The notes below the pieces were generated by a model, which ran no database searches, was not told the origin of the DNA, and saw only the letters and a program-made list of their open reading frames with translations. DNA of 9,344 bases from Nitrospira sp. UBA2083 (GTDB taxonomy: Bacteria > Nitrospirota > Nitrospiria > Nitrospirales > Nitrospiraceae). Position numbers and translations under genes: made by a program. Below are positions 6,054 through 9,344 of the stretch, piece by piece; position 1 is the first letter of the stretch, and every line of letters begins with the position of its first letter. Location of the stretch: the NCBI GenBank assembly GCA_002331625.1, contig DCZN01000124.1, positions 8,159 through 17,502 on the forward strand. The letters are read 5' to 3'.

Positions 6054-7906
6054 GAGGACTCTCCGTTCGTCCCCTGTGGGGGGGGGCGTTTCTCTCGCTG
6101 GTGCTTGTGAGTTTGCATCAGCGCGACATTACAGGCTTGGCGGACGGCAGAGCCTCCTTTTCGTGACCCCAGCGTCAATGCTGCGACGGCAGCGGGAGTG
6201 GCAAGCTTGCCGAGTGTTTCTGCTGCAAGCACAGCGAGCTCTTCCTTTTTTCTTCGGTTCGTCCAAGCCCAGGCTGTCATGAGGCCTTGCCAGTAGGGAA
6301 CGGCTTCATCTCCGCACGTGGCCCGTATGGCCTGAAACACGCCTCGGCGTTCGCTGATCGGTCGATCCATGAAGCTGTCCTCAGCAAGAAAGGGAGCCCA
6401 CTGTTCAAAGGGAATCGTATAGTGACCCGACACGAGGAGCTTGAGCACGGCAAAGCGAACGCTTTCATCTTCGTCGTCGGTAAGCGGGATAAGCTTTGTT
6501 CCGCTGCCGTTCGGGCGAAAGAGGCCGATCGCACGGACCACTTCACGTCGGACTTGCGCGTCCGGATAGCGAATCAGTTTTTCAATCGGATCAAGAAATT
6601 TCGGGTTGTTCCATTTCAGGAGGATCGAGAGGAGGTTGCGGACATAGATCGGACGGCGGTCCGACAACCCTCTCACCAGAGGATCTGGATGGTCCTTGGC
6701 CAGGACGGTGAGGGCTTCGACGACCATGGCCTGATGTGCCGGGGATACAAGGTTGGCCAGGAGCGAGCAGAGCGCAGGCACCGCATCCGGTTTCATCAGC
6801 AGGAAGATAGTCGACAGCCCTTCTATTTCGACATCCGGGCCTCGATTCAGGTAGCTCTCGATGGCTTTGACGCGTTCAGCCCGACCCAGTCCATTGAGAA
6901 CCGACGCCAGGTGTTGTTTATGTTCTTCACTAAGATCTGGGCGGACGGCGTCTGTTTCGAGCAGCAGACTCAATATGTTCTCCAATGTCGTCCACTTCCC
7001 TTCTCGGAGGAGTGCTTCGACAACATTGCCCCACAGCCCAAATAGTTTCGTCAGTAAGATTGGAGAGGATTCAGAGGCCAGAATCGCGGTCAACGCATCC
7101 AGGATATACGAGAGTGCATCTTGGTTGCTTTCCGCTTCGATCTCTTTCGCGAGTGCGGCGAGTTCTTCTTCGGTGATTTCGTACCCGACGAGTCCTGATT
7201 GAAAGCGATTGCGTGGTGTGCTGGCATTCTTCGTACCGTCGCCTTGCGGACCGGTGGTTGCGGATCCCGATCCCGTGCCATCCCCCGTTCCTTGGCCCCC
7301 GTGGCGACCCCGACTCCGTTCACGATCCAGGAGTTCTCGGAGGGTTGAATCGGACAAACTCATTCCGCCATCCAGGCGAAAGAACCCCTCATTCCCTACG
7401 GAGGCTTTTGCGACTTCTTCGGCCGTGACGATCGAGATGCTCGAAAGGTTCTTTCCCCAGATGCGCGTGACGATGTCATCATCGTCCTTGGTCGGATCAA
7501 GCCCACCCCACAGAGAGTCCAGAAAGAATCCCAGATCTTCTTCGGTCAGGCCCTGGTGGAGCGCCAATTCACGAATTCCATCAGAGTACAACTTAAACGC
7601 AATGCTTTCACCCCCGCCATCCTGCTCCGCTTGATAGACGACATACTCTTTGCATAGGAGTGCCGTCCGTTGGACCAGGAAAGTGAGTTTGGAATAGGCG
7701 GTCAGATGGGTGGTGAGCTCCTCGAATAACTGATGCGAGAATTTCTGGGCGACGGGATTCGCGGAGCCGTACGTGCGATTCGACTTTGCCGTTTTATCTA
7801 ACAGCTTCAGGACGCGTTTGACGGAGACGATTTCCGGGTCCTCGGCAGCCCGTGCAGCGACCGCGGCGGCAAGCATCTCCTGCGTTGATTTCAACTCCGT
7901 GGGCAT
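6050..7906 (-). CDS. HEAT-repeat protein, partner of the HD-GYP protein
   Basis: This 618-aa soluble protein begins with an Ala/Glu-rich helix (about 1-30), then a domain (about 30-165) resembling the N-terminus of the HD-GYP protein: KTAKSNRTYG aligns with KTSRIHGRTN, and LTEEDLGFF and GGLDPTK align with SKDLREF and TLDPATK. A Gly/Thr/Ser-rich linker (about 200-225) follows. From about 240 the chain is all-helical, and the last third (about 365-605) holds HEAT-like repeats such as DAQVRREVVRAIGLF (449-463) and DESVRFAVLKLL (480-491). HEAT solenoids bind other proteins, so a scaffold or regulator of the HD-GYP enzyme is the natural guess. No catalytic motif is visible. It is the first gene of the minus-strand run; its stop overlaps the HD-GYP start. 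The last codons include a C9 tract. There is only a weak AGGT before the ATG, which lies 6 nt after a possible -10. Confidence 0.85.
   Translation of the reverse strand: MPTELKSTQEMLAAAVAARAAEDPEIVSVKRVLKLLDKTAKSNRTYGSANPVAQKFSHQLFEELTTHLTAYSKLTFLVQRTALLCKEYVVYQAEQDGGGESIAFKLYSDGIRELALHQGLTEEDLGFFLDSLWGGLDPTKDDDDIVTRIWGKNLSSISIVTAEEVAKASVGNEGFFRLDGGMSLSDSTLRELLDRERSRGRHGGQGTGDGTGSGSATTGPQGDGTKNASTPRNRFQSGLVGYEITEEELAALAKEIEAESNQDALSYILDALTAILASESSPILLTKLFGLWGNVVEALLREGKWTTLENILSLLLETDAVRPDLSEEHKQHLASVLNGLGRAERVKAIESYLNRGPDVEIEGLSTIFLLMKPDAVPALCSLLANLVSPAHQAMVVEALTVLAKDHPDPLVRGLSDRRPIYVRNLLSILLKWNNPKFLDPIEKLIRYPDAQVRREVVRAIGLFRPNGSGTKLIPLTDDEDESVRFAVLKLLVSGHYTIPFEQWAPFLAEDSFMDRPISERRGVFQAIRATCGDEAVPYWQGLMTAWAWTNRRKKEELAVLAAETLGKLATPAAVAALTLGSRKGGSAVRQACNVALMQTHKHQREKRPPPQGTNGESS
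6059..6064 (-). promoter_or_regulatory. Ribosome binding site of the HD-GYP gene
   Basis: GGAGAG on the minus strand at 6064-6059, inside the last codons of the HEAT gene. GGAG is 7 nt from the ATG at 6053. It supports that start and shows the HD-GYP protein can be made separately as well as by re-initiation at the ATGA overlap. Confidence 0.7.
6078..6086 (-). repeat. C9 homopolymer in the 3' end of the HEAT gene
   Basis: Nine G on the plus strand (C on the coding strand) encode the end of Arg607 and Pro608-610, eight codons before the stop. After the tract, the reading frame of the HD-GYP gene contains no stop codon up to its ATG: it reads Thr-Gly-Asp-Glu-Arg-Arg-Val-Leu and then Met1. One extra C, or a -1 slip, would therefore join the two proteins into one chain of about 1147 aa. 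Confidence 0.75.
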
Positions 7907-7912
7907 ACGTAA

Positions 7913-7941
7913 GACCTACCGGCAGATCCACTATTCGTCAA
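7913..7941 (-). promoter_or_regulatory. Candidate promoter of the HEAT/HD-GYP genes
   Basis: On the minus strand, TTGACG (7941-7936, 5 of 6 matches to TTGACA) is followed after 17 nt by TAGGTC (7918-7913, a poor -10). Six nucleotides separate it from the ATG at 7906. The -35 and spacing are good, the -10 is weak. If real, the transcript would be leaderless, as suggested for the folB fusion. Confidence 0.35.
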
Positions 7942-7989
7942 GAAAATCACCATTCTTTACCGGCTTGTGTGAGACCGGAGGCACCGGTA
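7917..7989. repeat. Repeated TACCGG boxes in the divergent promoter region
   Basis: TACCGGC occurs at 7917-7923 and 7958-7964 (41 bp apart, close to four helical turns), and the inverse CCGGTA at 7984-7989. A partial ACCGG lies at 7974-7978. The copies overlap or flank the candidate -10 of the HEAT gene and the -35 and -10 of the SGNH gene, which is where an operator for both directions would lie. No regulator is encoded in the window; binding is inference. Confidence 0.35.
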
Positions 7990-7993
7990 GAAT
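7965..7993 (+). promoter_or_regulatory. Candidate promoter of the SGNH hydrolase-thioredoxin genes
   Basis: TTGTGT (7965-7970) is followed after 17 nt by TAGAAT (7988-7993), 5 of 6 matches to TATAAT. The expected transcription start near 8000 is only about 5 nt before the ATG at 8005, so the leader would be very short. A GGAGG at 7977-7981 lies in the spacer, 23 nt before the ATG, too far to serve as a Shine-Dalgarno. Confidence 0.5.
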
Positions 7994-8004
7994 CACGTTG
8001 CGAT

Positions 8005-8637
8005 ATGCGCCCATCACACTTAGTGATTTGTTTTGGGGACAGTCTGACGGCCGGATTCCAGTCTCCGACGAGAGAGAATCCGAGCGGACGAGACACTCCA
8101 TATGGGCAGTTCCTCCAATCCTATCTGGATGGTGGCGTAGAGGTGCGTGTCAGTGGGGTTTGTGGTGAACTAACGAGAGAAATGCTGACGCGATTTCAGC
8201 GAGACGTACTCGATCAGCAGCCGAACTACGTGCCCATACTCGGCGGCACGAACGATCTGGGATGGAATGCGTCACCGCAAGACATTATCGGTAATCTCAT
8301 TACGATGTACGACCAGGTGTTGGGAATGGGACGTGTGCCGATTCCCGTCACGGTTCCTTCCATTCGCGTGGACGACACGGCTGGGAGTCGAGAGGGACAA
8401 GAGTGGGTCGCCGAGCATGTGGCTTGTCGAAGGCAGTTGAACAAGCTGATCCAAGAGTATGCGGATTCGAAACAACTGGCCTATGCCGATCTGTTTACTG
8501 CCACGGTGGATACTCAGAGCGGGCAACTAGCAGAGATGTATTCGAACGATGGGATTCACCTGACCACAGCCGGGTACCGGTTATTTGCCGAGCGAGTTGC
8601 CTTCATTCTGAAACCACTCTTAGCGCAAAACACGTGA
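8005..8637 (+). CDS. SGNH/GDSL hydrolase (TesA-like esterase or thioesterase)
   Basis: This 210-aa serine hydrolase of the SGNH superfamily has block I FGDSLTAG with nucleophile S13, block II around G51 (SGVCGELT), block III GGTND with N83, and block V DGIHLT with D182 and H185. These make a full Ser-Asp-His triad and oxyanion hole. Members cleave carboxylic esters, thioesters or lysophospholipids; TesA-type lysophospholipase/arylesterases are the closest in length and motif spacing. The GDSL motif starts ten residues from the ATG, so there is no signal peptide and the enzyme is probably cytoplasmic, unlike periplasmic TesA. The frame is open upstream to 7852, but that part overlaps the divergent HEAT gene and has no family sequence. 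The ATG has no near Shine-Dalgarno; see the promoter at 7965-7993. The thioredoxin gene follows after 2 nt. Block II lacks the usual Asn/Gly-rich start and carries Cys53. Substrate unknown. Confidence 0.88.
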   Translation: MRPSHLVICFGDSLTAGFQSPTRENPSGRDTPYGQFLQSYLDGGVEVRVSGVCGELTREMLTRFQRDVLDQQPNYVPILGGTNDLGWNASPQDIIGNLITMYDQVLGMGRVPIPVTVPSIRVDDTAGSREGQEWVAEHVACRRQLNKLIQEYADSKQLAYADLFTATVDTQSGQLAEMYSNDGIHLTTAGYRLFAERVAFILKPLLAQNT

Positions 8638-8639
8638 TC

Positions 8640-8972
8640 ATGAATTCAACGCTCCAAGCCGTTACTGATCGAGAATTCGATCGGGTAGTCGAGACTAGCA
8701 CTGTTCCGGTGCTGGTCGAATTCTGGAAGCCTGGCTGCGGTCATTGCCGTGCCCTGATGATAGAACTAGAACAACTTCAAAAGGAGATGGGCTCGAACCT
8801 CCACATTCTCACGATGAACGTCGATGAACAGTTTCAAATTCCTGCTGAGTTGGAGATTTCGTCGCTTCCCGCGCTGGCGCTGTATCGCAACGGCGAGTTT
8901 GTGAAGTTTATTGGAGGGATGGGAAAGAAGGACGAGATTGTGAAACAGATTCAGCTCGCATTGCAGGATTGA
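8640..8972 (+). CDS. Thioredoxin-fold protein with a CGHC active site
   Basis: This 110-aa single-domain protein has the length and order of a cytoplasmic thioredoxin: VPVLVEFWKPGCGHCRALM, then DVDEQ-like NVDEQFQIPAELEISSLPALALYRNGE and a C-terminal helix. The redox pair is C33-C36; cis-proline is P77. Two changes from standard thioredoxin are visible. The active site is GCGHC in place of WCGPC, and the buried acidic residue before Phe-Trp is Glu27, not Asp. A His between the cysteines, as in protein disulfide isomerase, usually gives a more oxidising pair than CGPC. There is no signal peptide. The ATG lies 2 nt after the SGNH stop with no Shine-Dalgarno, so translation is probably coupled. 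It could be a thiol reductase or a low-potency oxidoreductase; I would not call it TrxA. Confidence 0.9.
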   Translation: MNSTLQAVTDREFDRVVETSTVPVLVEFWKPGCGHCRALMIELEQLQKEMGSNLHILTMNVDEQFQIPAELEISSLPALALYRNGEFVKFIGGMGKKDEIVKQIQLALQD

Positions 8973-8998
8973 CGCGCTTTGTCTATGCGATGCTTACA

Positions 8999-9013
8999 GC
9001 ACCCGCCAGGTGC
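8999..9013 (+). other. Small hairpin after the thioredoxin gene
   Basis: GCACC (8999-9003) pairs with GGTGC (9009-9013) across a 5-nt loop, 26 nt after the stop. No T tract follows, so it does not qualify as an intrinsic terminator. It may just protect the 3' end. Confidence 0.25.
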
Positions 9014-9098
9014 GGCCATTGATCTACAAGACAATAAATATGGTCGCTTAGTTTAGAGCCAACAGCCAGAATGGTCACCATGCACAGAACAAGATGTA

Positions 9099-9107
9099 CC
9101 CCCCCCC
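9099..9107 (+). repeat. Intergenic C9 run
   Basis: Nine C in a row in non-coding sequence. No effect on a gene can be read from it. It is the second 9-nt G/C homopolymer in the window. Confidence 0.6.
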
Positions 9108-9116
9108 ACTCATTTC

Positions 9117-9140
9117 AGTTGCTCTGCAGCAACTCAGAGC
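9117..9140 (+). other. Two mutually exclusive hairpins
   Basis: AGTTGCT (9117-9123) pairs with AGCAACT (9128-9134) over a 4-nt loop, 7 bp perfect. GCTCTG (9121-9126) can instead pair with CAGAGC (9135-9140) over an 8-nt loop. The two stems share bases and exclude each other. It lies about 100 bp before the transposase start, just outside or at the IS end. Confidence 0.4.
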
Positions 9141-9225
9141 GAACTGCGTGCCACCCCTGGACTAGCAGTGTGTTGACAAACCTTCTCCCCAACGTCTTGC
9201 CGGTGTGATAGGAAGAGGCCTCATC

Positions 9226-9232
9226 AGGAGGA
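9226..9232 (+). promoter_or_regulatory. Strong ribosome binding site of the transposase
   Basis: AGGAGGA at 9226-9232, 8 nt before the ATG at 9241. It is the best Shine-Dalgarno in the window and differs from the host genes, most of which have none. Confidence 0.8.
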
Positions 9233-9240
9233 CTTCACCA

Positions 9241-9344
9241 ATGATGGGGGCATGTGATCCGCAACCGGCCCTCTTCTACCAGATTAATCTGGAGCAGTTT
9301 GTCACCGCTGATCACCCGATGCGGAAGATTCGGCCGTTGATCGA
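9241..9344 (+). CDS. Transposase, 5' end only (IS1182/IS5-like, DUF772-type N-terminus)
   Basis: Only the first 34 residues are inside the window: MMGACDPQPALFYQINLEQF, then VTADHPMRKIRPLI. The pattern, an aromatic LFY segment, a short acidic stretch, HPMRKI and then the start of a helix, is typical of the N-terminal DUF772 region of DDE transposases in the IS1182 and IS5-like groups. This region precedes the RNase H-like catalytic core, which is not seen. A second Met follows directly; the first is better placed to the AGGAGGA. The family within the DDE group is from memory of such sequences and is not certain. Intactness cannot be judged. Confidence 0.75.
   Translation, partial: MMGACDPQPALFYQINLEQFVTADHPMRKIRPLI

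Larger units (their letters stand above)
8973..9240. other. Non-coding gap before the insertion sequence
   Basis: No convincing ORF. It holds a 5-bp hairpin (8999-9013), the odd palindrome ATGGTCACCAT (9071-9081), a C9 run (9099-9107), two overlapping hairpins (9117-9140), a TTGACA (9173-9178) without a good -10, and a strong Shine-Dalgarno at its end. The right part probably belongs to the IS. Confidence 0.5.
9150..9344 (+). mobile_element. Left part of an insertion sequence (IS1182/IS5-like), truncated by the window
   Basis: The element is recognised by its transposase start at 9241. Its left boundary is not seen directly. The stretch around 9160-9180 (CTAGCAGTGTGTTGACAAA) looks like an IS end carrying an outward-in TTGACA, so I place the end within about 9140-9175. 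Terminal inverted repeat and target duplication cannot be tested because the right end is outside the window. Confidence 0.5.

Noticed and set aside
6287..7045. 252-aa ORF on the plus strand, opposite the HEAT gene
   Set aside because: It lies entirely within a well-supported gene on the other strand, has no recognisable motif, and reads as a frame shadow of HEAT codons.
7209..7634. 141-aa plus-strand ORF opposite the HEAT gene
   Set aside because: Ser/Arg/Pro-rich low-complexity product from the antisense of the Gly-rich linker; no start signal.
7852..8004. N-terminal extension of the SGNH hydrolase by 51 aa
   Set aside because: It overlaps the start of the divergent HEAT gene and the promoter region and has no family sequence; the ATG at 8005 places GDSL at the expected distance.
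8403..8639. N-terminal extension of the thioredoxin by 79 aa
   Set aside because: It lies within the SGNH gene in another frame; the thioredoxin fold starts at the ATG at 8640.
8999..9013. Intrinsic terminator after the thioredoxin gene
   Set aside because: The stem is only 5 bp and no T tract follows.

Overview
The window reads as chromosomal DNA of a moderately GC-rich, free-living bacterium. Gene style and gene mix (several signalling proteins, a cysteine-rich membrane protein, an IS with a DUF772-type transposase start) recall Nitrospira or another Nitrospirota. That assignment is from memory of such genomes and not from a marker gene, so treat it as a guess. No rRNA, tRNA, CRISPR array or phage module is visible.

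Layout. (1) 60-251 (+): small unrecognised ORF, possibly the tail of a longer gene. (2) 373-984 (+): membrane-anchored protein with two four-cysteine repeats of the GLG1/Cys_rich_FGFR type. (3) 1098-7906 (-): five same-strand genes, in transcription order a HEAT-repeat protein, an HD-GYP protein, a dihydroneopterin aldolase (FolB)-methyltransferase fusion, a PHP-domain phosphoesterase and a membrane Ser/Thr protein kinase. Two junctions are 4-nt ATGA overlaps (HEAT/HD-GYP and FolB fusion/PHP); the other two gaps are about 97 and 87 bp, and the FolB fusion has a convincing promoter-like sequence of its own. (4) 7907-8004: a 98-bp divergent intergenic region with promoter-like sequences in both directions and repeated TACCGG boxes. 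(5) 8005-8972 (+): a cytoplasmic SGNH/GDSL hydrolase and, 2 nt later, a thioredoxin-fold protein with a CGHC active site. (6) 8973-9240: non-coding, with small hairpins and a C9 run. (7) 9241-end (+): the beginning of an IS1182/IS5-like transposase, so the window ends inside an insertion sequence.

How the genes may work together. The HEAT and HD-GYP proteins look like a functional pair: related N-terminal domains, similar Gly/Ser-rich linkers, translational coupling, and a C9 tract at which a -1 slip would fuse them into one polypeptide. The FolB fusion and PHP protein form a second coupled pair. FolB needs dephosphorylated dihydroneopterin, and the phosphatase for that step is often unassigned, so the PHP enzyme is a candidate. 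The kinase at the distal end adds a second signalling chemistry next to a possible cyclic-dinucleotide hydrolase. These links are inferred from gene order and motifs.

Several genes lack a usable Shine-Dalgarno sequence and have a -10-like hexamer only 6-11 nt before the start codon (genes at 373, 4366, 7906, 8005), which suggests leaderless or nearly leaderless transcripts. The HD-GYP gene and the transposase have clear Shine-Dalgarno sequences.
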